Assembly: GCF_019236175.1 (NCBI RefSeq)
Contig: NZ_JAFAJM010000004.1
Coordinates: forward strand, 1-64,000
DNA: 64,000 nucleotides
DNA from: Chryseobacterium sp.
GTDB taxonomy: Bacteria; Bacteroidota; Bacteroidia; Flavobacteriales; Weeksellaceae
Direction of reading: 5' to 3'
The notes under the pieces were generated by a model. That model did no database searches. It had not been told where the DNA came from and saw only the letters and a list, made by a program, of their open reading frames with translations. The position numbers and the translations under genes were made by a program. Shown one piece after another: positions 17,100 to 26,653 of the stretch. The stretch's first letter is position 1. Each line of letters begins with the position of its first letter.

Positions 17100-18047
17100 T
17101 TATTTTCCTAAAAATTCAAGTGCTTTTGTAACAAAAGCTTCATGATTCTGAAAGAAAGAGGCATGTCCTGAATCCGGGAAAATAACCAATTCCGAATTTT
17201 CCAGGCTCTGAGCCATATTCTTTGCATTCTGAACGGCTACCGGGAGATCATTTTCACCATGAACGATAAGAACGGGATTTTTAATATTTTTCAATTCTGT
17301 AAGTGCACCGGTGTCTGGCTGTGCCCAGCTCAGCACTGCCGTAAACTGTGAACCGGATGCAGCATCACTTAAAATAAGGTCTCTGTCTGTTGTACGAAGC
17401 TGAATTCTTGCATATGCAGCCTTTCCTGCCGCGGTACTTTGGGCAGAGGCTGTAAATCCGAATTTCAGGAAAGAAGCTTCAGGACTCAGCCCGGCTGTAC
17501 CGGCAATAATATTGGGTAAATCGGATAATCCGATGGCTCCTTTGGGACCTGTTCCTGTCAGAATAACTTTGTTGACGAGTGCCGGATTTGTTAAAACAAC
17601 TCTCTGAGCCACAAATCCTCCCATGGAAAACCCCATAATATTGACTTTACTGAGATTCAGAGCCTGAATGAAATCTATGGCATCGTCAGCCATAGCCTGC
17701 ACCGTATTGGGAGTTGTTCCTTTTGAAGAAGCCACCCCTTTGTTATCAAAGAGAATAAGTTTGTATTTTTTAGCCAACCCGTCTGTAACTGCAGGATCCC
17801 AATCATCCATTGACCCTCCTAAGCCGGGAAGTAAAACCAAAGGAATACCATCTTCTTTTCCTAAAACACGATAGGCAAACGTATTTCCTTTAACATTTAC
17901 GAACTGTGTTTTGGCATTTTGGTGGTTCCTGTTCTGTACCTCCTGTATCGTGGGAGGTTCGTTTTCTTCACTGCAGGACATTGTTACCACAGTAAAAAGG
18001 GTTAAACATAATAAGCTTACTGCTGAGATTTTTCTGATTGTTTTCAT
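17100..18047 (-). CDS. Alpha/beta hydrolase lipoprotein
   Basis: A 315-aa lipoprotein with signal peptide ending VTMSC (Cys25). The canonical alpha/beta-hydrolase sites are all there: oxyanion segment LLPGLGGSMDDW (about 72-83), nucleophile elbow GFSMGG with Ser141, acid in HGENDLPV, and a catalytic His in DSGHASF near the C-terminus. The layout is that of haloperoxidase/esterase-type hydrolases. Signal and lipid anchor suggest action at the cell envelope. The gene stands alone, flanked by a strong hairpin downstream. The substrate cannot be told. Confidence 0.85.
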   Translation of the reverse strand: MKTIRKISAVSLLCLTLFTVVTMSCSEENEPPTIQEVQNRNHQNAKTQFVNVKGNTFAYRVLGKEDGIPLVLLPGLGGSMDDWDPAVTDGLAKKYKLILFDNKGVASSKGTTPNTVQAMADDAIDFIQALNLSKVNIMGFSMGGFVAQRVVLTNPALVNKVILTGTGPKGAIGLSDLPNIIAGTAGLSPEASFLKFGFTASAQSTAAGKAAYARIQLRTTDRDLILSDAASGSQFTAVLSWAQPDTGALTELKNIKNPVLIVHGENDLPVAVQNAKNMAQSLENSELVIFPDSGHASFFQNHEAFVTKALEFLGK

Positions 18048-18184
18048 TGTAGTTTATTTTTGTATGATTATGATGCAAACATAACACGCAAATATAAACG
18101 GAACACTCACAAGCTTGTTCAACAGGACATTTCGGGAAGTAAAGCAGACATTTAAAACGTTGAAAATTATAAAAGCAGGTCTTC

Positions 18185-18583
18185 TCAAATAGTTTTCAGG
18201 GCATTCAGGGTTTCCATGGCCTTTCCTGCATCTTCACTGGCTACAAAAATATGATCATGATAATAGGCAGCCACTACATTACAGCTGATATTTTCCTTTT
18301 TCAAAGCATTGGCAAAAGCAGCAGTAAGTCCTACGGCCTCTAGTGAAGAATGAATATTCAGGGTAATCCAGGAAGAGATATAGATATACTCCAGCTTCCA
18401 GCTATCTGCTATTTCTTTTTCCAAAACCAGGGTAATGGCTTCATTTTCACGAAAGAAAAATAAAACCTGGCTAAGATCCGGAATCTGCATCTGATTTTCA
18501 GTTGTACAAAAAACATAATTTCCGGTGTTCAGCACAGGCTCCATATGTTGAAGCAAAACGGCTAAGTCTTTTTCTCCTGACAT
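18185..18583 (-). CDS. ACT-domain protein (ACT_3/ACT_7 type)
   Basis: The frame is open from ATG 18631, but the in-frame ATG 18583 gives MSGEKDLAVLLQHMEPVLNTG, which is how this family normally starts, so that is chosen (132 aa). The rest shows FFRENEAITLVLEKE and a C-terminal ACT motif, VGLTAAFANALKKENISCNVVAAYYHDHIFV. Proteins like this are small stand-alone ACT domains, usually proposed to bind amino acids; no enzyme function is known. The gene stands alone and there is no visible terminator directly after it. Confidence 0.8.
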   Translation of the reverse strand: MSGEKDLAVLLQHMEPVLNTGNYVFCTTENQMQIPDLSQVLFFFRENEAITLVLEKEIADSWKLEYIYISSWITLNIHSSLEAVGLTAAFANALKKENISCNVVAAYYHDHIFVASEDAGKAMETLNALKTI

Positions 18584-18670
18584 CTTTTTTTGTACAAAAC
18601 TAAGTGATCTCTTCAGGTATCTATTTATCATTTGATAAAAAATGCAGTCTGTCTATTTTCATATATAATA

Positions 18671-18698
18671 AAAAAAGGAGGTCCCCACCTCCTTTTTT
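18671..18698. terminator. Perfect 12-bp hairpin terminator
   Basis: AAAAAAGGAGGT and ACCTCCTTTTTT pair perfectly around a CCCC loop. It works on either strand; it lies about 330 bases past the response-regulator stop and upstream of the ACT gene. Confidence 0.7.
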
Positions 18699-19028
18699 AT
18701 GTATTAAATACCTTAAAAGACCTATTTAACTTCTTTATATGAATGTTTGTGTTTTTTTGGTGGGCTTTTAAGAAGCCGGTATAAGGACATTTATACTTAT
18801 ATTTAATTTCATCACTTGCGTTTTTTATAACTATAGTTTATTATTTGTATAGTCATATTTCTCATTTGTGTAAAAAGTTCAGCGTTTGAAAATTTTGTCT
18901 CTTTTCATCTCCTGAATTTTCTACTGCAAAGTAACGACATTATGGTATAATTTCCATCCTATTCCCCATCGATACACGTCTAAAGAAGCATCGATATTTA
19001 TCGATAAACCCATAAAATCTTTTGGATT
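18699..19028. other. Intergenic stretch downstream of response regulator
   Basis: About 330 bases with no credible gene, low GC and scattered stops in all frames. I see nothing recognisable in it apart from the terminator at its left edge. Confidence 0.5.
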
Positions 19029-19682
19029 TTAACTTTTATGATGCGTTTTGATCAGGTCTATCAGCTCTACCAGGTTCTCTATTTTTAATTTATCAAAAAG
19101 GTTTTTCTTAATGGTACTTACTGTATTCTGTTTGATATTCAGCTGATTTGAAATTTCCAGATTCCCATATCCTGCTGCATATAATTCTGCAATCTCCAGT
19201 TCTCTTTTGGTTAAACGGCTCAGCGGATTAATCATATCCGGATTAGAAACCAGCTGTACCAGCAGATCCCTGGATACGGATGAAAAATACTCTCCTTTTT
19301 GTATAAAATGTGAAATAGCTTCTCTTACTTCATCTTCTTCGCTTAATTTGCTCAGATATCCGTTAGCTCCGGCTTTAAAAAATTTAAGCGCATGTACATC
19401 CTCTTCAAGCCCTGTAAAAATCAGGATTTTAAGATCAGGATTGATACTTTTTATCTGTGACAGGATGTGCAGGCTATTGCCATCCGGAAAATGAGCGTCT
19501 ATTATAGCCATTTCTATTCCCTTTGAGCCTACCAATTCTACAGCCTGCTGCAAAGAGGATGTGTGAAAAACCTTTGCATTGGGAACAATATCAGTGATGA
19601 TAATCTCCATTCCCTGTCTTACAATACTGTGATCATCTGCCAAAAGGAATGTAATTTCTTTATTTTCAATTGGTATTTCCAT
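19029..19682 (-). CDS. NarL/LuxR-family response regulator
   Basis: A 217-aa two-domain regulator. The receiver domain (about 8-125) has the acidic pair D16-D17, phospho-acceptor Asp62 (AIIDAHFPDG), Thr90 and Lys112. The C-terminal LuxR-type helix-turn-helix (about 150-213) reads LTKRELEIAELYAAGYGNLEISNQLNIKQNTVSTIKKNL in outline. The gene overlaps the end of the histidine kinase gene by 17 bases, so the pair is translationally coupled. Its regulon is unknown. The giant-protein unit lies immediately upstream on the same strand, but a terminator separates them. Confidence 0.92.
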   Translation of the reverse strand: MEIPIENKEITFLLADDHSIVRQGMEIIITDIVPNAKVFHTSSLQQAVELVGSKGIEMAIIDAHFPDGNSLHILSQIKSINPDLKILIFTGLEEDVHALKFFKAGANGYLSKLSEEDEVREAISHFIQKGEYFSSVSRDLLVQLVSNPDMINPLSRLTKRELEIAELYAAGYGNLEISNQLNIKQNTVSTIKKNLFDKLKIENLVELIDLIKTHHKS

Positions 19683-21393
19683 CGTTATTAAGATTTAAAT
19701 TGATCCTGAATGTTATTTTTGTCCCTTTATAGAGCTTACTGGTAGCGGATATTTCGCCATCAAAAAGCTCTACAATTTCCTTACATAAGCTTAATCCCAA
19801 TCCCGCGCCAAGATTATCAATCTCATCTGAAACAACTCCCTGATAGTAAGGTTCAAAAATTTTCTTCACATCAGATTCTGATATTCCCACTCCGGTATCG
19901 GCTACTGTTGTAGTAAGGGAAATTCTGTTTTTATCAATCGGTTCGGTGATCATGGTAAGATCGATCTGTCCGTTTTCTGTAAATTTATTGGCATTTCCCA
20001 GAATGTTCATAAATACCTGATTGATCTTTATATTGTCTGAGTATACCACCACATTTTCCGGAATCATATCTGTGACAACAAACTTATTATTTCTGGTCTC
20101 TATATAAGGAGTAATTACCTTAGCAATAGCGTTAAGCTCATCTTTAAGGTTAAACACGCTGTTCACCAGCTTTTTATCTGCTTCCTGATTTTTTGTATAT
20201 TCCAGAATCTGGTTGGATTGCAAAAGCAGCGTACTATTGGTAAATTTTATAGACTGTAAATAATCTTTTATCGTATCATCCTTTGTTGTTCTGTGGATCT
20301 TATCAATAAAAATATTAATAATTTTCAGCGGCGACCTTAAATCATGGCTCAGCATTCCCAGAATTCTGTTTTTGAAATTAAGATTATTTTTAATTTCCTC
20401 ATGGGCTGCATTAAGTTTTCGCTCATATATAAAGGCAACCCTGGTAAAATACATGATCAGGATCGATACAATGAACATGAGAACCATCAATCCCAGTACG
20501 AGATAATTTCTTATTTTATTATTATTTGAATTCTGATCATTATACTCTTTTTCGAGTTCTGATTTAAAATCTTTAATTGCATTTTCATAGACTTCTATAA
20601 GGCCATTACTGTATACCAGCAACTTGTTGAAATTACTGTAAAACTGCAGATTCTCCTTCTGATTCTTGGCTGCATACAGCTGTACCTTTTTTACTTCTGC
20701 CGCATAGTGCTGATCTATAGACTTCATCGTATTGGTCATTTTTGATTTTACCTGAGAAAGGTCTATTGTCTTGCTATTCGTTAAAGTAACTACTGTACTT
20801 TCCTTCTGTACATTCACTTTACCCGTTATAGCATCTTTTAAACGTCCCATAAAGCCTTTCTTTTTGATGGTATCGGCATAAGTACGGGTCTGTATATTGA
20901 AATCCTCAAAGTCATTTTTATACTTTTCCGGTTCATATTTTTTATCTTCAATTTTTCCCGGTGGATTCAGGGAGGTCTGATATACAGAATCGATCAACGT
21001 TTTTAGCTGGTGGGCTTTCAAAGTATCTTTTTTATGCATTGCCAGAGTATTTTTCAGCCTGGGACTGGTTTTTTCATACTCTCCTATTTTGTCAAAATTC
21101 AGCTTAAGCTTTCTTAATGACTGGAAATAAGCCTGCAGATCTTTATTATCCTGACTGATCATATATTTCTGAAGATGATTCTGTGCGTCCATAAAATCTT
21201 TCCTCGAATTATCAGTCAGCCCGCCTAATGCTCTGCTTTCTTCCAGTTGGGTCTTAATAAATTTCAGTTTTTTTTCATTGACAGATTCAGTATAAAAAAA
21301 GGTGGCAATAATCACCTGTATCAATAAAATACACAGGATTAACGAGTAGTGAACAACCTTCCTCAACTTAAAATTCAAGAATTTATATTTCAT
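19666..21393 (-). CDS. Sensor histidine kinase with large periplasmic domain
   Basis: A 575-aa membrane kinase. TM1 is about 16-34 and TM2 about 297-318, enclosing about 260 residues of mostly helical extracytoplasmic sensor region rich in Lys and Asp. The DHp domain has the H box MLSHDLRSP with His350, and the catalytic domain has N box NILGNANKF, G1 VADTGVGIS and G2 GAGLGLSL. No PAS or HAMP is evident. It belongs to the helical-sensor kinases common in Bacteroidota. The response regulator overlaps its 3' end. The signal is not predictable. Reading-frame start at 21393 is supported by the basic N-terminus preceding TM1. Confidence 0.92.
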   Translation of the reverse strand: MKYKFLNFKLRKVVHYSLILCILLIQVIIATFFYTESVNEKKLKFIKTQLEESRALGGLTDNSRKDFMDAQNHLQKYMISQDNKDLQAYFQSLRKLKLNFDKIGEYEKTSPRLKNTLAMHKKDTLKAHQLKTLIDSVYQTSLNPPGKIEDKKYEPEKYKNDFEDFNIQTRTYADTIKKKGFMGRLKDAITGKVNVQKESTVVTLTNSKTIDLSQVKSKMTNTMKSIDQHYAAEVKKVQLYAAKNQKENLQFYSNFNKLLVYSNGLIEVYENAIKDFKSELEKEYNDQNSNNNKIRNYLVLGLMVLMFIVSILIMYFTRVAFIYERKLNAAHEEIKNNLNFKNRILGMLSHDLRSPLKIINIFIDKIHRTTKDDTIKDYLQSIKFTNSTLLLQSNQILEYTKNQEADKKLVNSVFNLKDELNAIAKVITPYIETRNNKFVVTDMIPENVVVYSDNIKINQVFMNILGNANKFTENGQIDLTMITEPIDKNRISLTTTVADTGVGISESDVKKIFEPYYQGVVSDEIDNLGAGLGLSLCKEIVELFDGEISATSKLYKGTKITFRINLNLNNDGNTN

Positions 21394-21795
21394 AGGTATC
21401 GATCAGATAAATTAATTGGTAATTACGCAAACTGTTCAAATCTTATTTTTAATTATTAAAAATGACCTTACAAAATCGGGCAATCGCCGTATATCATTTA
21501 ATTTACAAAGTTAAAGTAATTTTTGTCTTGTTATAATAGTGAATATCAGATAAAAAACGAAGAATTTCATTTTTCTTTTCATCAAAATCCATGCAAAAAA
21601 TTAAGATTTTGTTAACATAAATCTCAATTTTAAATAAGATACAAAAAATGAAGTCTTACAGACATTATTTAAAAGAATAAAAAATGTATAAAAAACCCCT
21701 TCCAAAGCGACTCTGGAAGGGGTTTAGTGTATATAATTAAAAAGTATTGTGATCGGTGGTTTTTATTCCACTACGATTATTGTATTGTAAGGATC
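21394..21795. other. Intergenic stretch between giant-gene unit and kinase gene
   Basis: About 400 bases without a credible gene. It holds the perfect terminator at 21693-21725 and, further left, should hold the kinase promoter, which I could not identify. Confidence 0.5.
21693..21725 (-). terminator. Strong terminator ending the giant-protein unit
   Basis: AAACCCCTTCCA and TGGAAGGGGTTT pair perfectly over 12 bases around a 9-base loop. It lies about 70 bases past the stop of the 1617-aa gene. Confidence 0.85.
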
Positions 21796-24700
21796 TTAAT
21801 TAGGGTTTACAATAAACGTCTGCTCTACGATCATTCCCTGCGTACCATCAAAAGAAATTCCTCCGATCGTTGTTGAAGAATCCGGACTGTACATGGTAAG
21901 AACCTTGTCTTCCTTACTGAACATTCCGGCTGTATTCTCGGTAACAACTTTGAAATGATAATAAATAGGATTTCCATCTGCATCTTTTACAGTGAGAGGG
22001 TCCAGTCCTAATTTTTGCAGTCTTAAAAAGATTGTCTTATCAGTTATATCAAAGATTTCTTTCGGCATCCAGGTATCTGTATTGGTCTGAGGATCATTTT
22101 CAAACAGATACAGCTGTACTTTAGAAGTATTGTTCGGAAGAATATTCATTCTGGCCACTTCTTTCCAGTTCCCCTGATTAGTCATCTGATACAGGTGATA
22201 CTTTCCTTTATAGCATTGTTCTTTCCATTCCAGAAGTCCTGAGGTAACTACATTTCCGGTAATCGGATTGGATTCGAATTTCAATTCCGGAGCCTGTGGC
22301 AATACATTTTCTACCATAGTAGTGATCATAATCTTTGATGCTTCGGATGGTGCAAATTCTTTTACAACCACTTCCGGCTGATTGGCAGCATACTTCGCTT
22401 CAGAATATTCAACTTCTGCTTCTACCGTTACACGATAATACAATGGATCTGTAAACGGAACCTGTACCAGATCGTGGAATGGATCAGTCAGAGTCCAGCT
22501 GTTATCATCCGATACGCCTTCTTTTTCAAGGACAAGCTCATGAACCAGTTCCATGGTTCTTACTGAAACAGCATCCTGCATGGTAAGGGCACGGTACAAT
22601 TTGGCTTTTTTAACGTTGTATACTTTATTATAAGCATTGATTGTCACTTTCATCTGAGGCTTGACATCCGCAGCTTTATCTTCTAAAACCGGAATCACGC
22701 TCTTAATCTCAGGGGTTTTAAGCGGGAAAGAGTTCACCATTTTCACCGGTCCGATCGCGGTACTCATTTCACTTTGTACCATCTGTACATTGGTTTCTCT
22801 GGCTGCATAGAAATACGTACTGGTAGAAGCTCCGTCTAAGGTATAATCTACAAATAACGTTTTATGAGGGGCTGTACTCACAATCTTCATCATCGGGGCC
22901 ATATCAAATTCTCCGTTGATATCATTACCCGGTGTCAGCAATGTTCCGTTTTTGGCTCTGATCACCTGTGCTTTAGGAATCGGCTGATAATCATTTCCTT
23001 TGATATACTGATACAGAACCGGAATTTCCGTTAACGGAACATAGGTATTCTGAATCGTCTGTTTCACAAAATCTCCGAATTTCAGCTCCCCGAATTTACC
23101 GTTAGGATCCTTAGGAATAATCACCGTTGATAAATCCTGGATATCATTATATGTCTTTTGCGGAATCGCAGGAGTATAATGCTGGTTATGATCTTGAATA
23201 AAGAGATTAATCCACTTCAATAAGTCTTCACTGTTTGGAATCGGAAGTGCATATCCGTTATATTCTTTAAAAGTAGACCCGTTAAAAATGGCATTGGCCA
23301 GATCCGAGAGTCTGTTATTGAAATACTCGTCATTGATTCTCTCACGGATATATTCTACCGAATCCTTTTCAGGAGCTGCATTATAATCTTTTGTGTGCTT
23401 ATATAATGAGCTTAATAAAATGTCATCATTAGAACGAAGGAACATCACACTGAACGGCTTATGTTTATATTCTGTTGTGAAAGCATAAGAGGAACGCCCG
23501 AAGGAATCCGGTCTTGTAGCATACAGAGATGAGCCTGAAGGTGGTTCCGGAGTTTTAGGTGCCACGATTTTTCTTCCGAACATCATTGTCGGAGTGGAAA
23601 TCCTTGATTTATAATCCGGGTACGTAAGATCTACGGTACGTGTTCCGAAAATAGTATACTTTTCCAGGTCATCATTCTGAGGAAGGATATCCTCGTTTCT
23701 CAGACGGCATGGGCCGTTATAATGAAGGTAAGCTCTGTATCCAGGGTAGAAATTCACCTCTACCGTTCTGCTAGGCATGATCGTTTCATCAGGCTGAAGA
23801 GGGTCCGTTGCAAAGGATTCATCCAGCGCAAATAATTTCAGGTCTCCGCTATTAATATTTTCAATACGAACTACTTTCAGTGTTGATTTTTCTTCAAACG
23901 GAGCATTAGCATTGGATTTCTCAATACGTACGCTTCCTCTGTACCATTGTACAATATCTTTTTGGGGATCGGTTGAATACTGAGGGTGATTATTCAGGGT
24001 GAAACCCGGAAAATCAATCTCATACATTCCCGTGAAAGGAAGAGGCACCTGAGCCGGGCCATTAGGATCCGGGTTGGGAGCATATTCAATAAATCGTTTA
24101 ACGACTGCCGTTTTTTTAATTCCCCTGAATTTTCTGAAATAGGTATTCATCGTAACATCAGGATCCTGGCCGGATTTAATTGTTTTCTCTTCGGTATGAA
24201 TCGGCCATCCGTCTCCGATCTGAATTTTCAGCGGATGCGGGTTTACAGTTCCCCATGTGGAAGGGTTTTGCATATTTTCTACCACCATAAATGCATCATT
24301 TGCATGAGGTACGGTAAAGTTGGCCGGATCGAAAGGAATATTTGCATTCTGACCGAAGGCATTTCCGACCTGTTTTTTCAGGACATGGAAAATCGGAAAA
24401 TCAGGGTTGGTTCCCGGTAAAATATTATGGATAATATAATCATCAGTTCCTACGGTAAATATTCCACCGATATAATTCGGGAATGCTGCTGTAGCGATAG
24501 TTGGCTTCAGCGTCTGAAGAGTTCCCTGGGCGGCAGTTCCTGTGCTGCTGAGCACAAAGCCTTTCGTTTTAATAACAGAAACCAGCGGATTACCTGTAAG
24601 ATCCGTTATCGTATCAATTGCTCCGAAAACCCTGTTTGGAATTTCCGGACGGAAGAATACTTCAATATGATCTGCGAATACTTCTTCAGCATCAGGAAGA

Positions 24701-26649
24701 GGATTGAAGTCGGTAATTTGTTCTCCGTTAATCGCTTTCTGATAGGTAATCATATCCTGTGCAGCATCGTATTCCATGGTAAGTCTCACCAAAGTTTTAT
24801 CACTGGCCGTATTCAATTTATATAATTGCTGCTCATTATCGGAAGTCAGTAATAAAGGACTTTCTTCCTGAATTAAAAAGGCATTGACACTTGAAGCCGG
24901 TAATAAAACATTGGATGGCTTAATAGTAGACTCCACCTCAAATACAATCGACGCAGACTGGGCTCTTGAAAACCAGTTGACTCCGTAAGAACCGAATTTA
25001 CGTTTCCCGGATCTCTTTTCTTTATGAACGTATGCCGGGTTTCCGTAATCAGGAAGTCCGATAGCTACGGTTTCAAAATGCGCTTTATATCCGCTGCCGT
25101 CGACATTCGAATAATTGGGGTTATGAGGCAGCTCAGGAAGTCTCCATTTAGCTTCATCACTGGATTTATATTCAATTCCCACCTGTACCGGATAGGTAAA
25201 TGTGGACATATCAAACTGCTGGCTAGAATAATAGAAAGGACTGTTTGCCGGTTCATCCGGAGTCTGCTCTTCTGTCAGTAAACTTAAAAATCTTGCCGTC
25301 CCGTCATAGGTATACCCGTTGGCATCCGTAAGGCTGCTCATGGTAACACCGGCTGTAGGGTCTGCTGAAAGGATACCCGGAACAGGCTGCTTTAACCGTA
25401 CCGGTAAACAAAGACGCTGATCCGTCATTGAGGTCGGTAACGTAAGAGCCACGTGAATGGCTTCGAAAGGTCCCTGTCCGTTTCCTAAATCTGCTTCTGT
25501 CACATAATAAGCCGCATACATAAATTGCTCTCCGCTAAATGCTTCGTCTGTCATATCCATATGCCCGAGTCCCAGCATTCTGGCTACGTGGAAGTCCAGA
25601 GCCGCCATTTGTAAAATTGAGAAATGAGAAATCTCCAGAGGCTCCTTAGTGGTATCATCTTCAGGATAGTAGTGATCCAACGCTAAAGGATTGTCATAAT
25701 TATCACTCAGTTTCAGATACTTATACACTGAATCCTTGATGCTGTTTTCAGCATCTTTTTTATCGTCATACCATTTTGAAACATAATTTTCGATATTGAC
25801 AAATTCACCATCGTTATATCTCGGCCAGGTCGCATGTACAGGATGGTTTTCCGCATCCGGTTCCAATCTGTAAAGCGCTTCATCATCCTCCGTGGTAAGG
25901 GCAAATTTACCCAGTTCTTCCCAGCCTTCCCTGTTGTAAGCATCTTCATAGAATTCAAAATCAATTCTGGAAATAATGGTTCCTGAAGGTACAAAACGAA
26001 CACTTCTTCCATTTTCAGCAAATATTTTTCTTGTGAAATCTGAAATATCTCTTCGGAACGTTACGTTCTTGGGAAGGTTCTGCTTATTGGTTTCCACAGA
26101 AAGCACTTCTGTTTTGGCACTTCCTAGAGCAGTTGCAGGAGTAAGCTGTAATGCGAAGAATAAAGAATCCTTCGATTCCACTTCGATAAGATTACTTCCG
26201 TACTTATCTAAAAAACCGCTTGGATCTGAAAACGGATTAATACCGGCTCTTACCTCATTATATTTACTTGTATTTCTAAAATAAACATAGAACATTTTGC
26301 CGTCACGCTTTCCGCTTGAATACAACCATAGCGCTTCAGAATCAATGACTGTTGTAGGTGAACTCGTTAAATAAAGCGAGGTAATTGAAGGCTCATAACG
26401 GATTCTTGATATTCTTACAAAGTCATCCTGCCTGTTGAACCCCTTAGGAGAGCCTTGATAGGCTCCTCCTTTGGGTAAATGTTCTGCTGCAGGCCCCTTT
26501 AGCATCCATCTTAAATGGATTCCTACAGTACTCTCCTCTCCTCTTGATCCGGCAGCCTGAATATATAAACAATCTGACTGCAAAAAGATATTATTTGTTG
26601 ATAATGAGGCTGCTGCCGCATTTTTTATAGTATTTGTATTGAAAGACAT
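21796..26649 (-). CDS. Giant uncharacterised protein (1617 aa) with fibronectin-like C-terminal region
   Basis: I do not recognise this protein as a named family. No signal peptide: it starts MSFNTNTIKNAAAASL. An early GIHLRWMLKGPAAEHLPKG block (about 43-61) with a HLRW core is followed by mixed, Tyr- and Pro-rich sequence with many beta-strand segments. The last third (about 1260-1600) resembles fibronectin type III or similar Ig-like sandwiches, with VDYTLDGASTSTYFYAARE and repeated PLYYRVTVEAE/YHFKVVTEN strand patterns. These features suggest a large beta-rich structural or binding protein. It is the last gene of the four-gene unit; only 4 bases separate it from the 2281-aa gene, so their products are probably made in fixed ratio. 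Function unknown. Confidence 0.85.
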   Translation of the reverse strand: MSFNTNTIKNAAAASLSTNNIFLQSDCLYIQAAGSRGEESTVGIHLRWMLKGPAAEHLPKGGAYQGSPKGFNRQDDFVRISRIRYEPSITSLYLTSSPTTVIDSEALWLYSSGKRDGKMFYVYFRNTSKYNEVRAGINPFSDPSGFLDKYGSNLIEVESKDSLFFALQLTPATALGSAKTEVLSVETNKQNLPKNVTFRRDISDFTRKIFAENGRSVRFVPSGTIISRIDFEFYEDAYNREGWEELGKFALTTEDDEALYRLEPDAENHPVHATWPRYNDGEFVNIENYVSKWYDDKKDAENSIKDSVYKYLKLSDNYDNPLALDHYYPEDDTTKEPLEISHFSILQMAALDFHVARMLGLGHMDMTDEAFSGEQFMYAAYYVTEADLGNGQGPFEAIHVALTLPTSMTDQRLCLPVRLKQPVPGILSADPTAGVTMSSLTDANGYTYDGTARFLSLLTEEQTPDEPANSPFYYSSQQFDMSTFTYPVQVGIEYKSSDEAKWRLPELPHNPNYSNVDGSGYKAHFETVAIGLPDYGNPAYVHKEKRSGKRKFGSYGVNWFSRAQSASIVFEVESTIKPSNVLLPASSVNAFLIQEESPLLLTSDNEQQLYKLNTASDKTLVRLTMEYDAAQDMITYQKAINGEQITDFNPLPDAEEVFADHIEVFFRPEIPNRVFGAIDTITDLTGNPLVSVIKTKGFVLSSTGTAAQGTLQTLKPTIATAAFPNYIGGIFTVGTDDYIIHNILPGTNPDFPIFHVLKKQVGNAFGQNANIPFDPANFTVPHANDAFMVVENMQNPSTWGTVNPHPLKIQIGDGWPIHTEEKTIKSGQDPDVTMNTYFRKFRGIKKTAVVKRFIEYAPNPDPNGPAQVPLPFTGMYEIDFPGFTLNNHPQYSTDPQKDIVQWYRGSVRIEKSNANAPFEEKSTLKVVRIENINSGDLKLFALDESFATDPLQPDETIMPSRTVEVNFYPGYRAYLHYNGPCRLRNEDILPQNDDLEKYTIFGTRTVDLTYPDYKSRISTPTMMFGRKIVAPKTPEPPSGSSLYATRPDSFGRSSYAFTTEYKHKPFSVMFLRSNDDILLSSLYKHTKDYNAAPEKDSVEYIRERINDEYFNNRLSDLANAIFNGSTFKEYNGYALPIPNSEDLLKWINLFIQDHNQHYTPAIPQKTYNDIQDLSTVIIPKDPNGKFGELKFGDFVKQTIQNTYVPLTEIPVLYQYIKGNDYQPIPKAQVIRAKNGTLLTPGNDINGEFDMAPMMKIVSTAPHKTLFVDYTLDGASTSTYFYAARETNVQMVQSEMSTAIGPVKMVNSFPLKTPEIKSVIPVLEDKAADVKPQMKVTINAYNKVYNVKKAKLYRALTMQDAVSVRTMELVHELVLEKEGVSDDNSWTLTDPFHDLVQVPFTDPLYYRVTVEAEVEYSEAKYAANQPEVVVKEFAPSEASKIMITTMVENVLPQAPELKFESNPITGNVVTSGLLEWKEQCYKGKYHLYQMTNQGNWKEVARMNILPNNTSKVQLYLFENDPQTNTDTWMPKEIFDITDKTIFLRLQKLGLDPLTVKDADGNPIYYHFKVVTENTAGMFSKEDKVLTMYSPDSSTTIGGISFDGTQGMIVEQTFIVNPN

Positions 26650-26653
26650 TGTA

